Assembly: GCA_033977485.1 (NCBI GenBank)
Contig: CM066993.1
Location: 25,472,001-25,536,000, forward strand
Direction: 5' to 3'
Source of the DNA: Hydrangea macrophylla
Taxonomy: Eukaryota; Streptophyta; Magnoliopsida; Cornales; Hydrangeaceae
DNA: 64,000 bases
In this document: one piece after another, positions 45,001 through 57,833 of the stretch
How the letters are laid out: the number at the start of each line of letters is the position of its first letter
How positions within the stretch are numbered: the stretch's first letter is position 1
The notes under the pieces: model-generated
The model's input: the letters and a program-made list of their open reading frames with translations, nothing else
Databases searched by the model: none
Told to the model about the DNA's origin: nothing
Program-made: the position numbers and the translations under genes

Positions 45001-46243
45001 GCATGTGAGTATTGAAAGTGGATACACGTACATTTCATGACATGTGTCAGTATGCGTTGTGTGAGGAAAACAAGTGTTTGATGAGAATGTGAATGAGATG
45101 AGGTATGTGGATGTGAAAGAGATATGATTGCTAGATCCGATGGATCAACGGCTGATGAGCCGGGTGGACATAGACGGTTAGGGTTTGTAGCGCGCCTCTC
45201 ACCATTGAAGACATCCGGTGATGAGCATACGTGGATGAAGACGTCCCATGTATCATTGAAGACGTTCAGATAGTGCTCTAATATACTTCTCAGTCGTGTA
45301 GACGACCGGTGAGAGTATACACATGACGTCCCATGTGCCAGTTCCATTGTTTACAGATAGTATGCGCCATGAAGACGTCCGGTGGCCTATCAAGGGAATA
45401 AGTATGAATAGGTTGTTATAGCATGTCATCATCCTTGATATTCCGTGTGTTGTCAAGTGGATGAGAAAGAGAAAATGAATGATGAGATTAAGTTGATGAG
45501 TAAAAGGGTTTGGTTCAAAATGATTTGGTTTTGGAAAGTTTTGGTTTTAAAATGAAATGGTTTTGAAAAGTATCTGTTTTGAAAAGTAAGTGTCTTTGAA
45601 AAAGAGTTGGGAGTAAGTCGCATTGGTCATGCATTTTCACGCACGAGGATAAAACGAGAAGAATGTATTCTATGAGGCCATGTTTATCTATCTACCTGTC
45701 TTGTTGAGACTTGTACTATGCCCACGGTGAGAATGCATCTTTTGATAAGAGATTAACCATATCTTAAGATACTAAACTTTGACGTGAGTCGAGATATGTT
45801 TTGTATTTATTGATTATTGTGCGGTTGAGACTCTCACTCAGCCTTGTTCCAAGGCTGACGGCATGTTACGCCCTGGGCATTCCTATGCCCAGAGTGTTGC
45901 AGGTTTGGAGATAATAGAAGAGTTCAAGATGCAGTGCCATGTAGCTAAGGAGGGTAAAGCCTTGCCGAAGATCTGATAGATAGTTTCTCAAGTTTTTAAG
46001 CTTATGTAAATAGTTTAGTATGGTCTCTTGTATTAAGATTGCTGTCATTGTAACTCTTGTTTAATTTCCGCCACTGTAATTATACTCTGATAAGTTTAAG
46101 TCATGCTTATACTTTAGCATTTCCCTTATGATTGCATGGTGTGGAGTTAGAAGGACAGGACGGTTAACAAACTAGTCACGTGTCCACGGACCCATAAAGG
46201 AAATTTTAATTTTCCTATTTTTGGCTTACTCCGGGGCGTGACA
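42003..46243 (+). mobile_element. Solo gypsy LTR II, unit 2 (4.24 kb)
   Basis: Starts TGTACCACCC and ends CCGGGGCGTGACA; the right target copy is ATGCC (46,244-46,248), the left is changed to CTGCC. It is 68 bp shorter than the unit 1 copy, partly from the TTA microsatellite. TATA box near 42,446, stem-loops at 45,839-45,857 and 45,873-45,892. The 125-codon frame at 43,423-43,800 is low-complexity and spurious. Confidence 0.88.
45833..45892 (+). other. Double stem-loop module in LTR II, unit 2 (copy 6)
   Basis: Stem CAGCCTTG/CAAGGCTG (45,839-45,857) and perfect stem CTGGGCAT/ATGCCCAG with loop TCCT (45,873-45,892). Relative to LTR I, an A-T pair has become G-C, keeping the stem. Confidence 0.78.
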
Positions 46244-46264
46244 ATGCCCAACCCTAGTCTGAGG

Positions 46265-46927
46265 AGGTCTAAAGCCATCCGCCTGACCTCATCCAAGTCC
46301 CCTAGTTTTGTTACCACGGCTTGGTTTTAATCATCAATTTCCATGTCATTAAGGCGGTGGTCTAAAGCCATCTGCCTAAATGATTTTTCTGTTATCTCTA
46401 GTGGCAGAACTGAATCATGCCCGTAAGTCAACACAAATGGCATGGTTCCTGTGCTTGACCTCTTTGAAGTCTTGTATACCCAAAGGACTTCATACAATAA
46501 TTTATGCCAAACCCCTGGGTTATAATCAACCATCTTCTAAATATCTAACTTGCGGATTTTGTTGGTTGATCAGCTTGTCCATTGGCCTGGGCATAGTATG
46601 GTTTTGAATTTAGGATAGTGAAACCATACTCGAAGGCGAATTCTAACATGTCATCCCAGTAAAGGGTGTGCCCTAGTCAGCCGTGATGGTTTGTTGTAAT
46701 CCAAATCTATGAATAATATTTTCCTTAACACAGTTAATTTCCTCTGCCTGTCTGACTAATTTTAGCGGCACAGCTTCTACCTGCTTGGCAAAATAGTTGG
46801 TGGCCACTAGAATGTAGGCATAATTCTTTGATGACGATGGGTGTTTGCACAATAAAATATAAATTATTAATGGGCCCACTAAATCCAATTGAGTTTTGCA
46901 CGTGGAGTGAATGAGAAAGCAAGCTGA
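46265..46927 (-). pseudogene. Tat integrase core, minus-strand fragment, unit 2
   Basis: Copy of 15,852-16,500. It reads LDLVGPLIIYILLC, YAYILVATNYFAK, CVKENIIHRFGLQQTI and, further on, LLYEVLWVYKTSKRSSTG and FVLTYGHDSVLPLEI, better kept than in unit 1. Confidence 0.8.
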
Positions 46928-47591
46928 TGGAAAAGATAGGCTAATATAATGTAACGAACGCTATAACCTACTGCATCTGCCACGTCAATGGTAGAACAGT
47001 TATTGGTAATTACTCCGATGTAGGCTAATGATACGTGTAAAATGAAGATCATTTTTTACGAGGACCCACTATGCCCAAATCATGGATATAATGGATAGTT
47101 TCTCACAATTGCTGGTCAGCGGTTATCAATGTGTATAAAGACGAAGAATGGTAGAGAGAAAGGATCCTCGATCAAGCAAAAATACTTAGCATCTTTTTGT
47201 ATCTCGCACTGTTATTTTCTTTTATTTGTCAAATTCAATTTCTATTTACTTACTTGTTTTAGGGGTAGATTAATAGCTCAATTCCAGTTAGAAAATGAAT
47301 TCCCACTTCTAATTAAACCTTGTTTGTAAGAGATTCAATTCCTTTCTGTTATTTCTTTGTTCATTCTCAGTATTTCTCACATTTAAAGTCTTCAATCTTT
47401 GGTTAAAGCAAGTATAACTCATCTGGAGAGATTTTGTTCCCCTTTCTCTCCAATCGTCTAATTTTGTCAAATTATTCATAATCTAAGAGGACATTTGTCT
47501 GGCACGCTCGCATTCTTATAATTATAAATTTTCTACCACATAATTTTTGGCACTCCTAGTGGGACCTGTGTGAGAAATCTGGTAATTCACC
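46928..47591 (+). mobile_element. Putative Tat 5' LTR and leader, unit 2
   Basis: Copy of 16,500-17,164, ending with the TTTGGCACTCCTAGTGGGAC leader before gag at 47,592. Borders inferred. No gene supported. Confidence 0.4.
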
Positions 47592-49270
47592 ATGCCGCCG
47601 AAGAAGAATTTGGCAAAAGACAACAGAATAGTTGTGCAACCAGAGACGGATGCACCATCTATGGAAGCTAACATTAAAAAAGGAACTCATGGCAATACCA
47701 GTTATCAATCTCGTACTGGTAGCCATGAATCACTTCAGCCTCAACCAGAAGAGGTCAAGGCCTCTGTTGTTGGTTCAGATTAACAGATTCTGAAGGATTA
47801 TACAGGTGTAATACGCTTTAGTCTGGATTGCATTCTATATGAAGCCAACTTGTAGCAAACATCCATGATAGTGAAACCATTTATGGATATGATGCAACAT
47901 AGAGGAGACCAAATTACTAAGAGTACTGACCGTCAGATGTCATATATGATAGAGAAATTGGGCCCAGCATCATCCATGAAGACTAGTGCCCAGAGGGAGC
48001 CAATTGAATTATGGAAATGTTAAGCTTCTTAACTGCTCTGCAGTCTTGGGTTTCCTTAATCACCTTGTGTCTGACATGCTTGACCGTGCATCAAGTTCTA
48101 GTAACCAGCTAGTTCCCACTAAAATTGGTCAGGGTTCAGTACCTCTTGAAGGCCACCGAGGGCTGATGGGTACTAATACAGGGCCTCATACCAGTTTCCA
48201 AGTGGGGCAAATGATGGTCTCGGTCCATCAGTCTGGATTCCATGAAAGAACTCAGCCTCAGATACCTTCGTTACCACCCTAGGAGCCATTTGCACAACTA
48301 GTAATGCCTAATATGGGATAGGCGACTCAGCCAGGTGCTCCTGTGGTAAGCTTACCCCAATCGAAAATGTGTTAGATTGGGGGGTACTATTAGCTAGCAA
48401 TACAGACGGGAGGGCACTATCAGCTAGTAGTGCAGGCTAGAGGGCACTATCAGCTAGCAATTCACACTAGGGGCACCAGCAACCAATGATGCACAATAGG
48501 GGAGTGTTGCAGATGCCTATAGTAGGTTTGCTGGGTCATCAGCCTACCGACAATGAGGTACGTATTCCCTATTAGCCTGATTTTAATGGTCTTATTCACA
48601 TATAGATGAATAGGGATGAAATGGTAGAGGCCATCAGAGAACAGGTCCATGGGTAGGTCATGGAGTAAGTTAATGACCAGTTGAGAGATTGGGGCAGTGT
48701 TTAGGGACCCTATCCATCCTTAATACCAAAAGCCATACCCAGATTTCATTGATAGGCTATTCAGATTCCCAAGATATTATAGGACACCTAAATTTACTTT
48801 GTTCTCTGATGGGGATAGGCAAACTACACTAGAACACATTGCACATTTCACTGCACAATATGGTGAAGTATCTCACAATGATATGTTAAAATTGAGATTA
48901 TTTTTCAATTCACTTACTGGACCCGCCTTTACTTGGTATGTGAACATTCCGATAGGCTCAGTCCAAACCTACCAAATTTGGAAAGAATCTTTCATAGTCA
49001 GTTTTATTAGACTGATCCAAATGTGACTACTGCTGATTTTGCCAGACTGAAATAGAATCCAAGGGAAAATGTGGAACCGTATATTGCTACGTTTAAATTA
49101 GGCCCAAATAGGTGTAGGGCTAGGTTACCAGAAAAGGAATATTTGCGTCTAGCTGTAGATAATTTAAAATTAACACTCAGAATGCAGTTTGTGGGTCAAC
49201 AGATCATGGACTTGTGCCATGTGATAGATGTCGTGGCATGATATGAAAAGGTGGTAGATGAGGAAAACTA
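47592..49270 (+). pseudogene. Tat gag, unit 2
   Basis: Same start (MPPKKN...) and same capsid landmarks as unit 1, with extra private stops (CAG to TAG at 47,781-47,783). One stop of unit 1 is absent around 48,133, giving a 98-codon frame at 47,986-48,282. Confidence 0.8.
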
Positions 49271-50956
49271 AAAGAAAAATAATACCAGTGGAGTATATTA
49301 TAAAGGACATCATTAGCCTATACATCTGGTCGAGATTGAGGATGATGAGCAGGCTGATGAAGACATTGAGAATGAATATGATTGTGTTGTAGCCAAAATA
49401 ACGGCTCAAAAGCCATTTATATGTAATGTCTTGTGTAAACCTCCCCAAGTTGAAGGAAAAATTCTATTAAAAATACTAACATGCCTGGCAAGAAGTATGA
49501 CTTCGACATTACCAGAGCTAATTTGATTTTTGACTGGCTATTTAAAGTAAAGAAAATCAAATTGACGCATACCTTGCCATCAAATGAAGAAAGCAAGGGT
49601 AAAATATATTGCAAATGACATGATAAGTGGACCTATAGTACAAATAATTGTATAACTTTTTGAGAGTCCATCCAAAAATGGATTATGAATGGGAATGTGA
49701 AATTACCTGTTAATAAGCTTGCTCAACAGGTTCACAAGAATCTGTTCATGGCCGAGACGCATTTTAATATGGTTTCAGCAAACTTTACTAACAAAATAAG
49801 AGCAGAGGTTTATTACCATGCAAGATCAGCCATGTCAATATGGTTTTTAAGCCCAAGGTTTGAATCTAGAGGCACCACCTTTTGAGACCAGAGCAGAGGT
49901 TTATTACCATGCTGCCAATCCTTATAATTCGTATATGATGTCAAGATGGTCATTACAGTATTTGGCGGAAACAAGTGAACCAGTTCTCTGCATTAGATGC
50001 ATAGAAGTCTTGGCAGTACCACTCTGTAACTAAAACCATGATTTTGAGGAAGATGAGAATGTGTCTTGTGAAGGAAGTATGCAAGGTAAGATGGTTCAAT
50101 GTCTTGGAGGATTTCAAGTCGTGTTAAGTAATGTTCAGTCTGAAAAAGGGACAAAAAAGTCATACAATATGCCTTGTCGTATTAGGAAGTCCTATACACA
50201 GACCAAAGCCAAGGGGTCGGTTAACCAAAGTCAAAAGAGAATATCAGAGCAGCACTTTATCTAAATACCAAACCAAGAATGGTACTTCCTACTATACCAC
50301 AAGATAGAAGATGGGTGTACATTCAGTATCCTAAATTTCCTCAATACCATGATCAACCTTTCTTGACGAGAACTCAAAAGAGGTGTATGTGTGTAAGAAG
50401 GCTACCCAGATGAAGAAATAACCACTCGTGAGAAGGTTCAAAGTCAGGTCTGATCAGTGGGTACAGAAGGTTGAAGTAAATCATAGTAACGAGGAAGGAA
50501 AACTAGTAATAGTAGAGGTGGGTGATGATCTATCAAATTTTGATGAATAACCAGGACAAGATAACTTAGAAATGACGAATCATCAGTCCTCAGAATCAAA
50601 AAATTTGGATCTATCAGAATTTGAAGTAATGATGCAGGGTAATGAAGACCTTACTAATAACCCAGTCAAGACTGATGTTGAGCATCCAACCAATTTAGTG
50701 GATTCAAAATGGTTAGAAGATGATAATATGGGTCACCTCACAAACGATGAAATGTTTCATTTAGGAAAATCGCTACCTTGTCTGTATGAGAACATGGTGT
50801 ACACAATGCCATCTGCATTTTTTATATAAGGATGGAAACCTGATGGCTTAGAGGGAGATGTTGAAGATGATTCAGAACCCATGGTGCTCATCACTAAAAA
50901 GTTCAATCACCTAAGCCAATGATGCAAATCATACCGATCTCAGATTCAAAATAGAA
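49271..50956 (+). pseudogene. Tat gag-protease linker, unit 2
   Basis: Decayed copy of 18,839-20,462, keeping the 49 bp (49,388-49,436) lost in unit 1. Only short frames; no domain recognised. Confidence 0.5.
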
Positions 50957-51300
50957 GATGGCCATTGTGTTTGATAAGCCAAATGCTAGAATAGCTAGAC
51001 ACTTACAACCATTATACATCAAGGCTAACGGGGCTTCCATCAATTTATTGCCTTCACACATGCTTAAAAAGTTGTAAAAGACTAACGATGACCTCATCGA
51101 CACTAATGTCTCAATAGTGGGTTTTTCGGGGGCATCAGTATAACCAAAAGGAGTGCTCCTAATTACTACGTCCATTAGAAGTAGGACTACTCAAATGACA
51201 TTCTTTGTGGTCAATACCACATCTCATATAATGCGTTGTTAGGATGAGATTGGATTCACACAGCATAGTGTGTGCCATCTACTCTAAATTAACGCCTGAT
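50957..51300 (+). pseudogene. Tat protease, unit 2, active site deleted
   Basis: Compared with unit 1, 39 bp are missing after 51,028, so KANFNG...VHNGASVNLLP is reduced to KANGASINLLP. The catalytic position is gone. A CTAA/CATAA overlap at the ends suggests a small direct-repeat deletion. Confidence 0.75.
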
Positions 51301-51589
51301 TTTCTAGAAAGAAGAAGAAGATGAACAAGAAATTGTTGAGGCTAATACGAAGCCATTCCTAATTGAATCCCATGTGGCTAATGCAAGATTTTATGATATC
51401 AATGTAGCCCTATTAATGTTCTAGGGGGGTGTCAAAAATGGTAGTCCTAAATGGATCATACCTGTAATAAGTGGAGGTAGCCATGATTATGTTGAATCCA
51501 GGATGATATCCTACATTGTATCCAGGGTGATGTCCAGCTCAATGTTTATTAGACAACTTGCTTAGTAGATTGCGTGACAAAGGGAATTG

Positions 51590-52475
51590 ATTAGTCTAAA
51601 ATTGATCAAATTCTTTTGTCTGAACTCCCACTAGCTCCTGCAAAGCTGGATGATATCAAGGTTGAAGTTAAAGACCCATTGAAAGAAGTAAACTTGGGGG
51701 GGGGGGGCAGATGGTCCTAGGAGGATTACGTACATAAGTCAACTTCTCCCAATGGATTTCAAAACACGTTTGGTTAGACTACTTAACCAATATCAAGATT
51801 GTTTTGCTTGGTATTATCATAAGATGCCTGGCTTACACAGAAGCTTGGTGGAACATCAGCTCCCTATAAAGCTAGGATATAGACTGTAGCCCCCAAGACG
51901 AATGGCAAATGAGATCATCCTGAAAGTCAAAGAGGAAGTCGAACAAATGTTGAAGGCTAGATTCATCCGCACAACCAGGTATGTGGAATGGCTTTCAAAC
52001 ATTTTTCCTATTTTAAAAAAGAATGGAAAACTGAGAATATGCATTAACTTTAGAGATTTTAGTAAGGCAACACCCAAAGAAAAATATCATATGCCTATTG
52101 CTGATATCTTAATTAATTCAGCATCTGGGCATGAGACACTTAGTTTTATGGATGGTCACTCGGACTATAATCAAATGTTTATAGACAAAGAGGATGTGGA
52201 AAAAATAGCTTTTCGATGTCCAGGGGCAATTGGGATATTTGAATGATTGGTAATGCCATTTGGGTTAAAAAATGCTAGAGCCACTTATCAATGAGCTATG
52301 AACGCTATATTTCTTGACATGATTGGAAAGTGGATGGAAGTCTACATTGATGAGGTGTCATAAGCTCAAAGTGAACCCATTAAAATGTGCATTTGGTGTA
52401 TCAGCTGGAAATTTCCTTCAATTTCTAGTACATCAAAGAGGAATAGAGGTTGATAAAAATAAGGCAAATGTCATC
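51590..52475 (+). pseudogene. Tat reverse transcriptase, unit 2, YIDD deleted
   Basis: Same motifs as unit 1 up to MEVYID, then a 65-bp deletion at 52,353 removes the second catalytic Asp and the following 20 codons and shifts the frame. The reading resumes at LKVNPLKCAFGVSAG. Additional stop after GAIGIFE (TGG to TGA, about 52,244-52,246). Confidence 0.88.
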
Positions 52476-53130
52476 ATGGAGGCCAAACTACCAGCTAATA
52501 AAAAACAATTACAAAGATTGCTTGGCCAAATTAACCTTTTACGCCGATTCATCTCTGATTGTGCAGGCAAAACTAAATTTTTTTGTCTACCATTGAAATT
52601 GAAGGATGAAGAAGAATTCATGTGGAGGCAAGAACATCAGCTAGACTTTGAGCAAATCAAGAGATATCTTGCCAAGTTGACCATTATAGTCTCTCCTAAG
52701 CCAAACAAACCATTAAGATTGCATGTATCAGCCTCCAATGACTCAATTGGAAGCTTGTTGGTGCAAAATAATGAGAAAATCGTAGAACACACAATTTACT
52801 ATTGAAGCCGTGTACTGACTGATGTTGAACAAAGATATACATCAATTAAAAAATTATGTTTGGCTTTATTCTTCTCTTGCATCAAACTAAGGTATTATAT
52901 GCTACTCATAATAGTGGAAATTATGTGTAAAACTGATGTTATTAAATAGATGTTGTAAAGACCAATTATCACTGGAAAAGTGGCAAAGTGGTCTTTAACT
53001 TTATTAGAATTCAACCTGCAATATGTCCCACAGAAGGCCACGAAAGGATAAGTCTTGACTAATTTCTTGGCTAACCATCTATGTTTAGATATAAGCCCTG
53101 AAATCCTTAAATGGGTTGAAATCGAATATA
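52476..53130 (+). pseudogene. Tat RNase H (first domain), unit 2
   Basis: LPANKKQLQRLLGQINLLRRF, FMWRQEHQLDFEQIKRYL (shown in part) and LRLHVSASNDSIGSLLVQ stay in one 160-codon frame from 52,323, better preserved than unit 1, then the shared stop at 52,803. Confidence 0.75.
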
Positions 53131-53540
53131 TATCTGTTACCCTGTGGGGTACTTTGGTTTGATGGATCTAGTACAGAGGAGTCAGCAGGTGTAGGAATCA
53201 TCCTCACATCCCCATTTGGAAAAAAAGACAGTTCTCTTTTAAACTTGATTTCAAATGTTTAAATAATCAGGCTGAGTTTGAGGCTCTGATCATTGGCCTT
53301 AAGATTTTGTTGCAAATGAAGGCCTGATTGGGGATTCACAATTGGAGCTCAACCAATTAGGAAAAAAAACACAAAGTGCATAATGACATTTTAGAAAAAT
53401 ATCACTCAATTGCTTTGAGCTTGATCGGTAACTTTTCTGAGTTAGCAGTAAAATATGTGCCTATAGAAAAAAAAATGAGTAGGCAAATGAGTTGGCTCAA
53501 ATTGCTTCTAGACTTAGGATCCCCACCGATGTTTTTTAGA
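53131..53540 (+). pseudogene. Tat second, archaeal-type RNase H, unit 2
   Basis: FDGSSTEESAGVGIILTSP after a one-base shift near 53,150, another shift in the A-run near 53,222, then FKLDF and AEFEALIIGLKILLQM. The Glu region is closer to the family form here (AEFEAL) than in unit 1 (VEFEAV). Confidence 0.75.
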
Positions 53541-55020
53541 GGATGATCATAGTTGAAAAAGTGTACAAGTCTTCAGTTTTGGAGGAAGATGACTCCGTCC
53601 ATGCAATGCCTCTTTAGGCTGAGGAAGATGATTGGAGGATCCCAATCATTAGGTTCCTAAAAAATCCCAACACCAACACGAACATTATGATTAGCAGGAG
53701 TACGATGTATTATTTCTTGGCTGACAGGGAATTGTTCAAGAAGGCGACAAATGAGTCAATCTTGCAATGTCCCAGTAAGATAAAAGCCTTGAAATTGATG
53801 AAACAAGTGCACAACGGGTTGTGTGGTGCTCAGGCTGGGATAAAGATGAGATGGTTGATTACAAGGTATAATTATTATTGGCCAACTATTCTAAAAGATT
53901 GTATTAACTTTGCCAAAGGCTGTCAGGCTTGTCAAAAAAATGGGCCAATCCAACATGTACCCACAATTAGTCTCTAATCAAATATCAAACCATGGGCATT
54001 TAGAGGGTGGCCAATGGATATCATCAGTAAAAGTAGCCCACCATCATCATAGAATCATGCCTACATTCTGGTGGCCACTAATTATTTCACCAAGTGGGTA
54101 AAAGTTGTGCCACTGAAATCAGTCAGTCAGGCTGAGGTGATCAAATGTGTTAAGGAAAATATAATTCATAGATTTAGATTACCATAAACCATCAGTGCTG
54201 ACTAAGGCACACACTTTACTGGGGATGACATGCTGGAATTTGCTTTTGGGTATAGTTTTACTGTCTTAAACTCAACACCGTATTATGCTCAAGTTAATGG
54301 ACAAGCAGAGTCAACCAACAAAATCCTCAAGTTAAATATTCATAACATGGTTTATAATAACCTGAGTGTTTGGCATGAACTATTTTCTGAGGTACTCTAG
54401 CCATACAAGACTTTAAAGAGGTCAAGTATGGGAACCATTCCATTCACGTTGACTTATGGGCATGATGCAGTTCTGCCACTAGGGATAGCATTAAAATTGT
54501 TAAGGGTGGTTAGATAAAGTGATTTGGAGGTTGATGATTATAACCAAGACATGTCAACAGAATTAGAGGACCTGGATGAGATTTGGCTAATAGCCTTAGA
54601 CCACCTCAATCTACAGAAACTTAGAGCTTAAAAAGCCTATAATAAAAGGGTGAAGGTCAAATCTTTTTCTGTGGGAGAATTAGTCATGAAGGCCATTCGA
54701 CCACTTAGGCTCAAAGACCATAGACTGGGTAATTGGTCCCCCTAATTGGGAAGGGCCCTTTAAAATTCATGAAGTGTTAAAAGGGGGGCCTACCATTTAA
54801 GAAATCTGGATGGTCAAATTCACAATAGGCTTATAAATAGTAAGTTCTTAAAAAAGTATAAGCCTTGTGTGGGAATCATACTTGTGTTAATTAGAGCGAG
54901 ATAAGGGAGATCCATTAGAGGTACGGTTTAATCCTAATCAGCCTAAAGACTTGGACTTCGAGTTATTCCAAAGCCAGACTGATGAAGAATAAACCATAAC
55001 AATATGATGTGATGGGAAAG
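53541..55020 (+). pseudogene. Tat integrase, unit 2
   Basis: Zinc region in a 96-codon frame (53,687-53,977: VHNGLCGAQAGIKMRW, CQACQ), core with GGQWI/PMDIIS around 54,010, AESTNKILK (54,310) and the YGHDAVLPL block, then KVKSFSVGELVMK. It shares most stops with unit 1, including the one before PYKTLKRSS, and has its own. Confidence 0.85.
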
Positions 55021-55292
55021 AAAAATATGCATATGTAAAAAACCAGACACATCATTCAAAAAGCCAAAATATGGCTAGATAATATAAAATCCATAATTTT
55101 GTCCCCTTGGCCAGCTTGTAAAAGATTCAAACCCAAAAAATACAAAGGAGTCTACCAAGTATTTAAATCTAAAAAGAGATCAAGGGAAAAAAGGAGCAAG
55201 AAGTATAAGGCCTGAGTCCACTGATCATCTATTTGATGCCAAAGTGTTCTCTGCAGCTTTCTGCACTGTCAGCCATGACTCTTCTTGCACAT

Positions 55293-57833
55293 TGTGGACA
55301 CGCGGGGTTCCACCACTTGTTTGTTTTGGTTTTGAAATTTGATTTGTATTAAAGAAAGGAAATGGTCTATTGAAAATAGATACAGAGTCGCCACTTAGTC
55401 TTTAAGGAACCAAGAAACCTAATTTTGACTCACCCAAACGGATAAAGGGCACCGGCCCTTCATAACCAAAGAACTTGACTCGGGATTTTGGTACGAGAGA
55501 GGAAGGAGCCTTTCTCGTGACTAAAACACCCTCAACTCGCCCCGTCTTTCGATGGGCCTCAATTAGTATGAACTACTTCCTAAAATATGGACTAAATTGG
55601 AATGCATATAAGCATCAAATCAAAGAATGAAAGTTAAAATGTGCTTGCTGTGAATAGTGGACAGAACAGTAACTAGATCTTTTGAAAATTGATAACAGGG
55701 GTTAGGAATGTTTTCAATGCATGATTTTTTATGGAGATACTCCTTATTATGTTTCAAACACAACCCAAAAAGCCAATCTTTAATAACTATCACATATTGA
55801 GAGAAATCATATAGACAATGAAGGTCACTCAGAAACAGAGTCCGTACTGTCGACTGAAATGTTGAAAAATCTTAGAAAATGAAATAAAATGATATAGAGG
55901 CCCATATTATACAGAACGTTCCCTAAGACATACCATTTTCAAGTATTTTCAAGTCAAACCAAAAATCATGGGTGTTCTATAATGAGTTAGGAAGATTTTC
56001 CAAGTGGTCTTGCATCCATGCATTAAGTATTGAGTTCTAGAGAAATCTTTGAACTCAGATCACTCACTGTTTTGATGATTTTGGGAAAATTTGAGTTTTC
56101 TTTCTTGAAATCAAAATGAGAGGGATTGAGAGGGGTTTTGAAATAGAGATTTTGAAAGTATATTTTCAACATCAAATAGAGATTATAATCTCTTGGAATA
56201 TCAACATCAAACTCATCATCAAGAACCCCTAATATTACTGGAGAGATTCATTTTTATTTGAACATAACTTCAAGGATACCTTGGAGGTATTGAAGTTATA
56301 ATCATCATCTATCAAACATGTTTTTGAGGTCAAGAGCTACTATCCATAAGGATTCACTCACCTCAAACTTCATGTCATCATCTAGATTATGATGAACTAG
56401 TAAGTAAATAAATAAAATAAAAAAGAAATGAGGTAAGAAGAGATGAACATTGTATATAAGCAAGCAAATGAACAAATCAATTGATGATATTCAATGGTGG
56501 AACCACAAGCATTCAACCTCTCATATGTGTGTATATGGGTGAGTACATCACTCTCTAACTCATACGAAACTCAAAGAAGATGAAGAAGATGGATTGAATG
56601 CTTGAAAATAAAAGTTTAGTTTTTAGAAAACTAATTGAAACTCACATTTTGGATTGGATTTGGAAGAAGAAAATCTATACTTCTCTCTCTCTTTCTCCCT
56701 AACTCTCTATATCTCTCTCTAATGGCTTCCATGCTCTCCCCTAAATGGAAGTAAATGGGTCTCCTTTATAGGCCAACTTGGGGAGGTATTTTTGGTTTTA
56801 AAAAGTCTCTAATTGGTCCAAAATCCCGGAATTGTCAAAACTATGTCGTTTTATTTGTTGAAAATTCGAATTAAAACCCAAAAATTACAAAAAAAATGAA
56901 AAATCACTCAGAGTGCCGCCGCGGCACTTGGTCACTGCCACCGCGGCAGTGGGCCAGTGCCACCGTGGCAGTCAACTCCCCCATTGACAAAAAATTTCAT
57001 TTTGGCCCCCAGAACTCCCGGAATTCGCGAAACGGCCCTATTTCGTCCGAAATTCACAGAACATTCATACGAAATCCAAATTGAGATTGTCATATACCGT
57101 TGGAAAGGTATTGAGGTCTAATTTCCATAAAAAATAGTTTGGAGTTGGGTCACTTTGGAAAGTTTTGCGGTATTCGCGATAAAAGCCGAATTGATCGCAT
57201 TTTTCACCTTCAGAAATTCATAACAAATTCATTTTAGATCCAAAAATTATGTGCGATATACCATTGGAAAGCTATTGACCTCTAGTATTTGATAAAAAAA
57301 ATTCAATATCAAAAAGAAGACTTTGATTTTTGGTCAAACTTGCAGTCAAATCAGTCAAACAGTGCACTTGCAGGAAATTCCGGGAAGTTCTGGGAGCCTC
57401 CAAAGACTGACGTTTCCGTCTGATTTTCTTTTAAAACATATTTTAAAACTTTTCACATGATCTAGAATGATCTCAAAACTTTTGGGTGAATTTGGATGAT
57501 TTTGGTCAAACCTTGGTCAAACACGGTCAAACCGGTCAACGGAGACTTTCAGGGAACTTCCGGGACTTCCGGGGGTCTCTGGAGGCTTACGATTTCAAAT
57601 ATTCATCTTTTAAAATATCGTTTTTTTGTTTTGAACAACATCGAATGATTTTTGAGATTCTGGGCCAATCTGGAGAGTTTTGGGCTTTTAGGGGCATTTT
57701 GGTCATTTCTGCAAATTCTTTGACTTCTTGAGAGTTAGAGGCAATCTCTGAAAATCCGATCTTTCTAATCATTGAGGTTTGACATGCTTGTGGCCTCCTA
57801 AATCTGTTAGCCGACAAAATGGGGGTGTCTACA
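55293..57833 (-). mobile_element. Solo LTR IV (2.54 kb) inside the antisense ORF, unit 2 only
   Basis: Bounded by CACAT at 55,288-55,292 and 57,834-57,838, with unit 1 giving the empty site (CACATCCAAAG, single copy). Ends TGTGGACAC and GTGTCTACA form an inverted pair with one mismatch. Read on the minus strand it begins TGTAGACACCCCC and has a TATA-like CCTATAAAGG near 56,775 followed by a GA-rich start region, so minus orientation is favoured. No coding region. Non-chromoviral gypsy likely. Confidence 0.88.
56912..56970. repeat. Three GC-rich palindromes in a row in LTR IV
   Basis: AGTGCCG/CGGCACT (56,912-56,928), CACTGCC/GGCAGTG (56,933-56,951) and TGCCA/TGGCA (56,958-56,970), each with a short CCG-type loop, within an otherwise A/T-rich LTR. 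The units are variants of one another (GTGCCRCCG). Confidence 0.8.

Larger units (their letters stand above)
40785..46256. mobile_element. hAT-like element split by solo LTR II, unit 2
   Basis: The same structure as unit 1: TAGGGGTGGGC at 40,785, target duplications GTCTAAGG (40,777-40,784) and GTCTGAGG (46,257-46,264). Because both units share all borders, both insertions happened before the duplication. Confidence 0.8.
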
